35,395 nucleotides of DNA from Actinomycetota bacterium (GCA_003157385.1 PMJJ01000048.1:13492-48886), one strand, 5' to 3'. Shown: positions 18,362-27,030, numbered from the stretch's first letter. Numbers and translations: made by a program. The notes: generated by a model not told the origin, from the letters alone.

Positions 18362-20363
18362 ACTGGCAGAGGGTTTCGATTATCGACTCCGGGCGGCCAT
18401 CCTCGTCCAGGCGCAGGAGCCAGCGCGCCTCGCTGCTGACCTCTTCGCCGTCGCGCGTCCTGTAGGTGACAGGGCCGAGCCACAGCCCTTCGTTCATCAG
18501 GTCGAACTCGATGTCCGTCAGCGGTCTGGCAAAGCTCGCCTTAAGCAGCTCCCGGTAGTCCTGGCCTAGCGCCTCCTCGCGGGTCCACCCGAACGTCTTG
18601 CCCGCCTGCTCGTTCCAGTAGGTTATCTTGCTGTTCATGTCGCGGATTATGACCGGGACCGGTATCAGGTCCGTGACCGCCGCTTTCGCCACCAGGGCCG
18701 CGACGCGTTCCTCCAGCTCCAGCTCCAGGGCCTTGCGCTCCGTGATGTCGTAATCGATCTCCAGCACCCCGTTGGGCTGCCCGGCCTCGTCCAGGCGGAC
18801 CGCCTGCCTGCTGGATACGCTCAGCACGCGGCCTTTGCGCGTCTTCACCAACAGCTCGCCCTCCCACCTTCCCTCGCCAAGGAGCATTTCCTCGACCTCG
18901 TCCCAGGGGGCCAGTGGCTCGGTCTCGAGCAGCTCGCGCCAGTCCTTGCCCAATGCCTCCTCGCGCTTCCAGCCGAACATCTCCTCGGCGCCCGCGTTCC
19001 AGAACTGGATCCTGCCTTCCATGTCACGGACCATGACGGTCTCGTGCGTGAGGTCCAGCAACTGCGCCTGCTCCCGCATCCTGTCGGCGTACCGCTCCAG
19101 GTCCGCGGACGCCTTCTTCTGGTCCGTGATGTCGCCCGCCGAGGCGACCACGGTGTCGACACTCCCGTCCTGCTTCTTTACGGGCGAGAAGGTGTACTCG
19201 AAGTCCCGGATGCCCTGCGGCGTGGGGAACTCCACCTCGCCGACCCAGGGCTCGCCGTTGCGCATGACGTTCTCGCGCCGCATGTCCAGCGCCCGCATCG
19301 CGCTCTCGGGGAAGCCCAGGTCCCACCAGTATTTTCCTGACATCTGCGACTGCTCGAGCCCGAACAGCTCCGCCGCCGCCCGGTTCACGTACACGAACTT
19401 GCCCTTGTCGTCGAACATGTAGAACTGCCTGGGGGAGGCCGACAGGATCTGGTCGAGCACGCGGGCCTGGTCCTGGAACCGGACCGACAGCCCGGTCAGC
19501 GATTGCTCGATCCGCTTGCGCTCCTCGATCTCGGCGCGCAGCTCCTCGTTGACCTGCTGAAGCTGCGCGGTCCTCTCCAGCACGCGCTCCTCCAGGTCCT
19601 CGCGCGAGCGCTGCAGAGCCTCGGAGACCAGGCGCTGCTCGGTGACGTCCCGGGAGAATATCGCCAGCCTCTCGACCTTCTTCCCCGTGCTGTCGAAGAC
19701 CGGGTAGATCACGTTGCTCAGCCTCATGCCATCGCGCGTGTCCTCGAACCGGGCCGGCTCAAGCGCCCTGACGACGTTCTCCATATACCTGCGCCGTGCC
19801 ATCGAGAGCTCGCGAGGCATGTACTCTCCGAGCCTGGTCCCGACCATCTCCTCGGGGGTCCGGGCCAGGCGCGCCGCGCCGGTGTTGTTGATCGTCAGGA
19901 TGACGGCGTCCAGGTCGATGAGCATCAGGGTCTCGGGGGTGGCGTTCAGCAGGGCGCTCAAGTTCTCCTCATGCCGCTTGAGCTCTTCCTGGGTCTTTCG
20001 CAGGGCGGCCCGTTTGAGCGACTGCTCGACGACCTGGGGGAGCATCGAGGGAAGCCTCGAGTCCTTCACCACGTAGCCCGCCGCGCTCAGCCGGAACGCC
20101 TCCGCCGCGATCTCCTCGGCGCCCGCGCCCGTGACTATGATGACCTCGGGATGCTCCTCGTGCGCCGTTATCTCGGAAAGCAACTGCAGGCCGTCGCCGT
20201 CGGGCAGGTTATAGTCGAGCACCACCACGTCGTAGAAGCCCTCAGCCAGCTCCTTGCGGGCTTCCGCCAGGTCGCCCGCGGTATCGGCCCCGGCCCCGAA
20301 GCGCTTTTCCAGCAGCCGGCGCATGGTCTTCGCCTGGTCGGGGTCGTCGTCTACTATTAGCAA
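18360..20363 (-). CDS. response regulator receiver plus multiple PAS domains, no kinase domain; likely truncated
   Basis: MLIVDDDPDQAKTMRRLL...VVVLDYNLPDGDG...GYVVKDS; repeated PAS/PAC blocks (YDITERKALELE); ends ...ESIIETLCQ without HisKA/HATPase. Confidence 0.88.
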   Translation of the reverse strand: MLIVDDDPDQAKTMRRLLEKRFGAGADTAGDLAEARKELAEGFYDVVVLDYNLPDGDGLQLLSEITAHEEHPEVIIVTGAGAEEIAAEAFRLSAAGYVVKDSRLPSMLPQVVEQSLKRAALRKTQEELKRHEENLSALLNATPETLMLIDLDAVILTINNTGAARLARTPEEMVGTRLGEYMPRELSMARRRYMENVVRALEPARFEDTRDGMRLSNVIYPVFDSTGKKVERLAIFSRDVTEQRLVSEALQRSREDLEERVLERTAQLQQVNEELRAEIEERKRIEQSLTGLSVRFQDQARVLDQILSASPRQFYMFDDKGKFVYVNRAAAELFGLEQSQMSGKYWWDLGFPESAMRALDMRRENVMRNGEPWVGEVEFPTPQGIRDFEYTFSPVKKQDGSVDTVVASAGDITDQKKASADLERYADRMREQAQLLDLTHETVMVRDMEGRIQFWNAGAEEMFGWKREEALGKDWRELLETEPLAPWDEVEEMLLGEGRWEGELLVKTRKGRVLSVSSRQAVRLDEAGQPNGVLEIDYDITERKALELELEERVAALVAKAAVTDLIPVPVIIRDMNSKITYWNEQAGKTFGWTREEALGQDYRELLKASFARPLTDIEFDLMNEGLWLGPVTYRTRDGEEVSSEARWLLRLDEDGRPESIIETLCQ

Positions 20364-20538
20364 CTTCCACTTGTTATCGGCGCTGATGTCTTCACCTCAC
20401 GACAGAATCTCGAAGACGGACGCTACTCAATTCAACTCGCGAGGGCTCGACCCTTCTTTGCTTGAAATGCTTAACTGGGCCCACGTGAAAGCAGGACGAG
20501 CAATGCCGTCTAAGCTCGAGGGCGCCGGGAGACGAGGT

Positions 20539-21186
20539 TCAGTCCCGCTTGACTCCCTCGGCGGCGACCGGATGGACCAGGGCGTCGAGCTTGCTGACCA
20601 GCCTGTACGAGCTCTGGAGGTTCAGCACGACGTCCGCCCTTATCCTCTCGAGCCTTTCCGCCGTCTCGGGCCCGCAGTCGCTACCCAGCCTGCTGAGCTT
20701 CTCGCCCGCGGTCCGCAATCCGTCGAGCTCTATCCGGAGGTCGATCGCGGCGGCGTGGATGGACTCGAGCAAGCCCTCCAGCCGCAGGTCGGGCCCGGTG
20801 TTGCTCCGCGATTTCTTGAGCGCTGCGTCGGCCAGGGCCCACTCGACCGCCTCGGGCAGCGAGACGGAGAGCTTGCGGTCCTTGGCCGCGTACCCGGAAG
20901 CCCCCATCCTGAACGAGAGGTAGGCGAGCTCCTCGTCCCCGTGGCCGGTGATCATGACTACGGGGGGATGTCCGTCCGCCGCGGTTATCTCGTCCAGCAT
21001 GTCCAGGCCGCTGCAGTCGGGGAGCTGGTAGTCCAGGGTTATCACGTCGTAGGAGTTGTTGGCGAGGGCGACCCTTGCATCCGCGCAGCTCGGCTGGATG
21101 TCGATATTCGCGCTGAAGCGCCTCTCCAGGAGCATGGCGATCATCCGCGCGGTGTCCCTGTTGTCGTCTATCACCAGGATGCGCAT
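20539..21186 (-). CDS. response regulator receiver protein with C-terminal helical extension
   Basis: MRILVIDDNRDTARMIAMLL...YDVITLDYQLPDCSGLDML...VVMITGHGDE...GYAAKDRK; no HTH output recognised. Confidence 0.85.
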   Translation of the reverse strand: MRILVIDDNRDTARMIAMLLERRFSANIDIQPSCADARVALANNSYDVITLDYQLPDCSGLDMLDEITAADGHPPVVMITGHGDEELAYLSFRMGASGYAAKDRKLSVSLPEAVEWALADAALKKSRSNTGPDLRLEGLLESIHAAAIDLRIELDGLRTAGEKLSRLGSDCGPETAERLERIRADVVLNLQSSYRLVSKLDALVHPVAAEGVKRD

Positions 21187-21423
21187 TCCCGTCTACCCTT
21201 CCTCATCGTGCCCGCATTCGGCTCTCTCACGTTATAATGTTCGACGCCGGCGACGGCTTGCCTATCTTGTGCGAGTTGCCGATATGACCGCCGGGTTGCG
21301 TGGCGCGGTGAACCGCCAGGGCGCGGGAGCGTCAAACAAGCATGATGGCTTGAAGGGCTGGCAATACTTGCGCGACGAATAATGTAAGATGATGGCGTAT
21401 TCTGGGGATGAAGGGCAGCGGTT

Positions 21424-23142
21424 GTGGTTAAGAGCAAGGCTCTGGCTCTAACTGAGGTGGCGGCGCGGGCACTGCAGACGGCGGTGCCGGTGATAGCCGT
21501 CGTGGCCATTTACTACGCGCTGATGCTGGCCATCCTCAACTTCATGCAGGCCCTCGGCCACAGGTTCGAGGCGGTCGCCAGCGGCGTCGGCCACATCACG
21601 CACTTCACGCACCTCACCACCTGGGAAGGGCCCGCGCTCATACCCGCGCTGCTGGGCATTGGCATGCTCCTCCTCGCCTACGAACTCTGGCTCCGCAAGC
21701 GGATGGCCATCGTGGTGCTCTGCGGCTTCATCGTCGCCCAGGCGTTCGTGGACGCCTCACGGGGGATGCGCCGCCCGGGGCTCATGCTGACCCTGCTTCT
21801 GGCTATGGTGCTGGCGGCGGCGTTCAAGGCTTTCCCGGGACGGACCGACCCGGCGGCGACGAGGAGACTCAAGAAGGCGCTGCCGATCCTTGCCGGAGGC
21901 TTCTTCGCCTACGGGATCACCGGGCTCTACCTGCTCAGAGGCAGCCTGGGCATCCACACCACGAACCTCTACAGGCTCGCCTACAAGGCTATTGCGGTCG
22001 CCGTCGGCGACAGCGGCTTTACTTTCCACGGGCTGGCGCTTGCTTTCAGGTGCTCCATGATCTTCCTGGCGCTGGGCTCCATCATCTTGCTGGCGTACCT
22101 GGTGTTCAGGCCGTTCAGGGAAGAGGAAGGCGCGTCCAACGCTGACCGGGAGCGCGCGCGCAACATCGTGGAGAACTACGGCTCGGACTCGCTCGCCTAC
22201 TTCAACCTGCGCAGCGACAAGCAGACCTTCTTCCACCGCGACTCGTTCCTGGCCTACAAGGTGGTCGGCGACGTGGCGGTGATATCGGGCGACCCGGTGG
22301 GGCCCGCCGACAACATTTCCGGGATCGTCGGCGCTTTCCACGAGTACTGCCTCGACAGGGGCTGGAGGCTGTCCATCCTCGGCGCCAGCGGCAATCTGAT
22401 GCCGTACTACGAGGAGGCCGGGCTGCGCGGCTTTGAGCTGGGAGAGGAGACCGTCGTCAACGTCGAGGACTTCACACTCGAGGGCCGGCAGGTCCGCAAG
22501 CTGAGGCAGTCGGTCAACAAGCTCGCCAAGGCCGGCTACACCATGGAGTTCATGTACAACGCGAGCATCCCGGCGCACATAAAGCACGAGCTGGTGAACA
22601 TCTCGGTGGACTGGCGCGGGGGCAAGCAGGAGACGGGCTTCTCGATGGGCCTGGGCAGGCTGATGAGCTCCGAGGACCCCGACTGCCTGTTCTGCGTGGC
22701 CTACGACCCGGACAACAAGCCCGTGGGCTTCCTGCACTTCGTCCCGATGTACCCGCACGTGGGCTACTCGCTCGACGTGCACCGCTCCAAGATCGGCTCG
22801 CCGGGGGCGGTCTCCGAGTTCATGATCGCCAGGACCGCCGAGTTCCTCCACTCGGAGGGCTACCGGCAGATGTCGCTGCACTTCCTGGCCCTGGCTGAGA
22901 ACTACCGCGACGACCGGGACGGCCCGGGCAGCTCGTTCTACCGGGGCCTCGCCAGGGTGCTCGACCACATCCTACCGATCGTCTCGGTGTACCACTTCGA
23001 CAAGAAGTTTTTCCCCGCGTGGAAGAAACGCTACCTGCTGCACGTCGGCGTAGTCGACCTCCTGCTGGTCGGGCTCGCCGCGGTTTCCGCTGAGTCCGCT
23101 CTGGGGATAACCAGGCCGTCGGACCGCAAGAAGAAAGAGTAG
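21424..23142 (+). CDS. DUF2156 / phosphatidylglycerol lysyltransferase-like membrane protein
   Basis: N-terminal TM segments then ENYGSDSLAYFNLRSDKQTFFHRDSFLAYKVVGDVAVISGDPVG (LPG synthetase C-terminal domain); GTG start. Confidence 0.85.
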   Translation: MVKSKALALTEVAARALQTAVPVIAVVAIYYALMLAILNFMQALGHRFEAVASGVGHITHFTHLTTWEGPALIPALLGIGMLLLAYELWLRKRMAIVVLCGFIVAQAFVDASRGMRRPGLMLTLLLAMVLAAAFKAFPGRTDPAATRRLKKALPILAGGFFAYGITGLYLLRGSLGIHTTNLYRLAYKAIAVAVGDSGFTFHGLALAFRCSMIFLALGSIILLAYLVFRPFREEEGASNADRERARNIVENYGSDSLAYFNLRSDKQTFFHRDSFLAYKVVGDVAVISGDPVGPADNISGIVGAFHEYCLDRGWRLSILGASGNLMPYYEEAGLRGFELGEETVVNVEDFTLEGRQVRKLRQSVNKLAKAGYTMEFMYNASIPAHIKHELVNISVDWRGGKQETGFSMGLGRLMSSEDPDCLFCVAYDPDNKPVGFLHFVPMYPHVGYSLDVHRSKIGSPGAVSEFMIARTAEFLHSEGYRQMSLHFLALAENYRDDRDGPGSSFYRGLARVLDHILPIVSVYHFDKKFFPAWKKRYLLHVGVVDLLLVGLAAVSAESALGITRPSDRKKKE

Positions 23143-23233
23143 CGGCCCGACCGGCCGCGCCCGACCCCCCGGCTTCGAAGCCACTGGTGTACAATGTCTC
23201 GCGTACACAGCTGGCTTTACGATCGGTGCACAA

Positions 23234-23854
23234 GTGCTTGTTGACCTTCACGTTCACACGAACATCTCGTCCCGTTGCTCCTCGGTGATGCCCGACGAGC
23301 TGGTCGAGCGCGCACAAGAGCTGGGGCTCGACGCCGTCTGTGTGACCGAGCATTCGACTTACCGCGGGGCTCAGGTCAACTACGAGTACGCCAAAGAGCA
23401 CGACTTCCTGGTGTTCAGGGGAATGGAGGTCTACACCGAGCAGGGAGACATGCTGGTCATCGGGTGGGACACCAACATCCGCTACTACCTCTTCCCGTTC
23501 GAGGACCTCAAGCGTGAGGTCGATGAGCGCAACGGGATCATCATTCCGGCGCACCCCTGCCGGGGCGAGGCGGACGCGCGGCACCGCAGCAAGGGTGAGA
23601 TAGAGGAGGAGCTCCTGGACTCGATCTGCGCGATCGAGACGCGCAACGGCGCGATGACGCGCAAGAGCAACGACCAGGCTGAGGGACTGCGCAAGAGGTA
23701 CAAGCTCTTCGGCACCGGCGGCAGCGACGCGCACCACGTGAGCCACATCGGCCGCTGCCTGACCGTCTTCGAGGAGGAGCCCGGCGACGAGGTCGAGCTT
23801 ATCGAGGCGCTACGCGGCGGCAAGTACCGCGCCTGCTACCTCGAGGACCTCTGA
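23234..23854 (+). CDS. PHP domain metal-dependent phosphoesterase
   Basis: MLVDLHVHTNISSRCS...VTEHSTYRG...IIIPAHPCRG...GTGGSDAHH; GTG start. Confidence 0.93.
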   Translation: MLVDLHVHTNISSRCSSVMPDELVERAQELGLDAVCVTEHSTYRGAQVNYEYAKEHDFLVFRGMEVYTEQGDMLVIGWDTNIRYYLFPFEDLKREVDERNGIIIPAHPCRGEADARHRSKGEIEEELLDSICAIETRNGAMTRKSNDQAEGLRKRYKLFGTGGSDAHHVSHIGRCLTVFEEEPGDEVELIEALRGGKYRACYLEDL

Positions 23855-23951
23855 CGGGGACAGGTACTTTCCACTTTTTTTCTACTCTCGATCGCCGTGC
23901 CCGCTGACCCGCGGAAAGTAGAAAAAAATGTGGAAAGTACCTGTCCCCGTC
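23853..23951. repeat. REP-like dyad element with long near-perfect arms (copy E)
   Basis: gacggggacaggtactttccactttttttctact (23853-23886) vs agtagaaaaaaatgtggaaagtacctgtccccgtc (23917-23951): ~34-bp arms differing by a single-base indel, 30-nt spacer. Confidence 0.92.
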
Positions 23952-23957
23952 ATCAGA

Positions 23958-23985
23958 TTGACTAAACGGTCAAAACTAATAGAAT
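23958..23985 (+). promoter_or_regulatory. sigma70-type promoter with overlapping TTGAC-N6-GTCAA palindrome
   Basis: TTGACT (23958-23963), 16-nt spacer, TAGAAT (23980-23985); TTGACTAAACGGTCAA (23958-23973) is a perfect dyad of 5-bp arms. Confidence 0.6.
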
Positions 23986-24146
23986 TATCAACGCTCTGGT
24001 TAAGGAGATGGCCGGCGGTGAATGGTTTGATGGGAAAAAAATCGAGAGCTTGCGCAAGTGTGTGGTGGTGTCCGGACGGAGGATGGACGGGCGCGCTGAC
24101 CACCGACCGACCCCATTTGACCAGGAAATCCAGATTGTCGGAATAG

Positions 24147-24176
24147 TGACCCCTCGTGCCAGGGGTCATCTTTTTT
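24147..24176 (+). terminator. intrinsic terminator inside the leader of the DUF35/thiolase operon
   Basis: tgacccct-cgtgcc-aggggtca followed by tctttttt. Confidence 0.8.
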
Positions 24177-24214
24177 GAACCCGTGAATTGGTTCGGCGAA
24201 AAGAGGTGAGGCAG

Positions 24215-24679
24215 TTGGCTGATTGGAAGTCCGAGGTGGAGGAGGTCGTCTTCCCGGGCAAAATATGTGTGCCCTACTCCTGGACCGTCGGCAGCACCCT
24301 CAGCAGGTGGTACGTCCAGCTGCGGGATGACGGCGAGATCTGGGCGAACCGCTGTCCGTCATGCGGCACGGTCTACGTCCCTCCCAAGATCAAGTGCATC
24401 AAGTGCTACAAGGACATGAACGACTGGGTGAAGCTTCCCGGCACGGGAACCATCGAGACGTTCACCGTCGTGAACAAGGAGCGTCCGGGGCTCGACCCGA
24501 AGAAGCCCCCCTTCGTCTACGCGGTCATCAAGATGGACGGCGCCGACACCGGCATGGTCCACCTGATCGGCGGCGTCGAGCCCGAGAAGGTGAAGGTAGG
24601 CATGCGGGTCGCGCCGGTGCTCGAGAAAGAGCGCGACGGACATATCACGGACATCAAGCACTTCAAGCCCATAGCTTGA
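24215..24679 (+). CDS. Zn-ribbon/OB-fold DUF35 protein (thiolase partner)
   Basis: CPSCGTVYVPPKIKCIKCYKDMNDWVKLPGTGTIETFTVV; TTG start with agaggtgag RBS. Confidence 0.9.
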   Translation: MADWKSEVEEVVFPGKICVPYSWTVGSTLSRWYVQLRDDGEIWANRCPSCGTVYVPPKIKCIKCYKDMNDWVKLPGTGTIETFTVVNKERPGLDPKKPPFVYAVIKMDGADTGMVHLIGGVEPEKVKVGMRVAPVLEKERDGHITDIKHFKPIA

Positions 24680-24710
24680 GGCAGTGGAATCAGGAATGGT
24701 GGTGAGATAA

Positions 24711-25847
24711 TTGGAGAGAGTAGCTGTCATAGGCGTGGGCCAGACCAAGTACGAGACGGACAAGCGTGAGACCTTCCACGAGCTGGTCTGGGAGGTCGCG
24801 AACAAGGCCCTCAACGACGCCGGGATAACGGTCAGGGAGATCGACAACGTCGTTACCATCTCGAGCGACTTCTGGGACGGGCGGACTATCTCGACCATGG
24901 CGGTCAGCGATACGTCGGGCGGATACGACAAGGACATCACGACGGTCGAGGGCGACGGGACGTTCGGAGTCCTTTACGGCATGATGAGGATCCTCTCGGG
25001 CTCCTTCGGCACCACGATGGTGGTCGCCCACCACAAGGGCTCCGAGAGCAATATGGCTGGCATAACGAACACCTCCTTCGACCCGCTGGTCGAGCGCAAG
25101 CTCGGTCTGGACGCGATCACTTCCTCCGCGCTGCAGGCGCGCAGGTACATGACGGTGTCGGGCGGGACCGAGGAGCAGTTCGCTCTTGTTTCGGTCAAGA
25201 ACCACGGCAACGCGATGCGCAACCCGTTCGCCCAGCTCCCCATGGACATCACGGTCGAAGACGTGATGGCCTCGGAGATGCTGGCGAGCCCGCTCAAGAA
25301 GCTGGACTGCTCGCCCGTCTCGGACGGCGCGGCCGCGGTGGTGCTGGCGGCAGAGCGCAGCGCCAAGAAGATGACTACCAACAAGAAGAGGGTCTGGCTG
25401 AACGGCGTGGGCCACTGCACGGACGCCTACAGGCTCGGCGACCGCGACCTCGCGGACACCAGGGCGCTCAAGAAGGCCGCCAAGAAGGCTTACGACATGG
25501 CCGGCGTGACCCTCGACGATATCGACGTAGCCGAAGTTTACGACGCGTTCTCCTACATGGAGCCGCTGTGGCTGGAGGGACTCGGGTTCTGCGAGGACGG
25601 GCAGGGGCCGGAGCAGATCGAGCGCGGAAACTTCACGCTCGACTCGGAACTGCCGGTCAACCCCTCGGGCGGGAGGCTGTCGGCCAACCCCGTCCAGGTG
25701 GCCGGGCTCGCGGGTGTGATCGAGTGCGTCCTTCAGTGCCGTGGCGAGGCCGGCAGGCGACAGGTCAGGGGTGCCGAGGTTGCGCTTGCGCACGGCATCA
25801 ACGGCATGTGCGGCCAGTCCCACTGCGTCTGGATACTGGGTAAGTAG
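24711..25847 (+). CDS. thiolase-like (SCP2/DitF-type) protein
   Basis: MERVAVIGVGQTKYETD...SDGAAAVVLA...DIDVAEVYDAF...NPSGGRLSANPVQVAG...NGMCGQSHCVWILG. Confidence 0.9.
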   Translation: MERVAVIGVGQTKYETDKRETFHELVWEVANKALNDAGITVREIDNVVTISSDFWDGRTISTMAVSDTSGGYDKDITTVEGDGTFGVLYGMMRILSGSFGTTMVVAHHKGSESNMAGITNTSFDPLVERKLGLDAITSSALQARRYMTVSGGTEEQFALVSVKNHGNAMRNPFAQLPMDITVEDVMASEMLASPLKKLDCSPVSDGAAAVVLAAERSAKKMTTNKKRVWLNGVGHCTDAYRLGDRDLADTRALKKAAKKAYDMAGVTLDDIDVAEVYDAFSYMEPLWLEGLGFCEDGQGPEQIERGNFTLDSELPVNPSGGRLSANPVQVAGLAGVIECVLQCRGEAGRRQVRGAEVALAHGINGMCGQSHCVWILGK

Positions 25848-25857
25848 GGGGTGCGAC

Positions 25858-27012
25858 ATGGGAAAAAGAGTTGGAATAGTTGGAGTAGGACAGACTCATC
25901 ACGCGTCCCACAGGCTTGACGCCTCGGGCGTGGAGGTAATAGCCGAAGCCGTCACCCGTTGCCTGGATGACGCGCAGACGACGCTCGATGCCGTGGATGC
26001 CATCATCATCGGCAACATGGACCACTTCGAGAACATCAACTATGTGGACATGTGGGCGGTCGACGGCCTGGGCGGCTGCATGAAGCCGGTATTCAAGGTC
26101 ACCACCGGTGGCACCACGGGCACCACGGTCGGCGCCGCCGCGTACTACAGCGCGGCCTCCGGAATGTTCGACACGGTCATGGCGGTCGGCTGGGAGAAGA
26201 ACTCGGAGTCGGACACGCAGGCCGCCATCGCGACCTGCGCTAACCCGGTGCTAGAGCGCGACCCGTTCGCCGGGGCCATCGGCCCGCTGGCGACCGAGTA
26301 CTCGATGTACATGAAGGCCTACGGCGCCACGGAAGAGGACGCGGCCATCGTCGCGGCTCGCGACCGCAACAACGCGCTCAACAACCCGTACGCCCACAAC
26401 CGCATGCACGTCACGGTCGAGGACGTCATGAACTCGCCGATGCTCTCGTACCCGGTGAAGTTCCTCGACATGTGCCCGCGCTCCGACGGCGCCTGCGCTG
26501 TCATCTTCGCGGTCGAGGAGAAGGCCAAGAAGATGTGCGACAGGCCGGCGTGGATACACGCGTCGGTCGTGCGCCACGACTACACGCACTTCGGCGACCT
26601 GGAGTGGCAGTGGATGCCAACCCTCGAGCGGGCGACGCTGCAGGCGTACAAGTACGCTGGCATCACCAACCCGGTCAAGGAGTTCGACGTGGCGGAGCTC
26701 TACCAGCCCTGCTCGACAACGGGCGTCAAGTGGCTGGACTCGATGTGGTTCTGCGAGAGGGGCCAGGGGCCCAAGCTGATCCGCAGCGGGGCGACGCACA
26801 TGGACGGCATCATCCCCATCAACCCGTCGGGCGGAGTCGTCGCGACCAATCCCATCGGCGCCACGGCGCTGATCAGGGTCGCAGAGGCGGCCTGGCAGAT
26901 CATGGGCAGGGCCGGCGACAGGCAGATACCGAACGTGAAGAAGGCTCTGGCCACCGGCTTCGGCGGCTGCAGCTGGTCCGACGTATTCGTGCTGGGCGCG
27001 GATCTACCATAA
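25858..27012 (+). CDS. thiolase-like (SCP2/DitF-type) protein, paralog of the preceding gene
   Basis: MGKRVGIVGVGQTHHASH...KVTTGGTTGTTVGAAAYYSA...INPSGGVVATNPIGATAL. Confidence 0.9.
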   Translation: MGKRVGIVGVGQTHHASHRLDASGVEVIAEAVTRCLDDAQTTLDAVDAIIIGNMDHFENINYVDMWAVDGLGGCMKPVFKVTTGGTTGTTVGAAAYYSAASGMFDTVMAVGWEKNSESDTQAAIATCANPVLERDPFAGAIGPLATEYSMYMKAYGATEEDAAIVAARDRNNALNNPYAHNRMHVTVEDVMNSPMLSYPVKFLDMCPRSDGACAVIFAVEEKAKKMCDRPAWIHASVVRHDYTHFGDLEWQWMPTLERATLQAYKYAGITNPVKEFDVAELYQPCSTTGVKWLDSMWFCERGQGPKLIRSGATHMDGIIPINPSGGVVATNPIGATALIRVAEAAWQIMGRAGDRQIPNVKKALATGFGGCSWSDVFVLGADLP

Positions 27013-27030
27013 GTCGAGGGAGGTTAACGA

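Noticed and set aside
23928-24146. 72-aa plus ORF starting in repeat E
   Set aside because: Start lies inside the dyad arm and the frame crosses the promoter; no RBS or motif.
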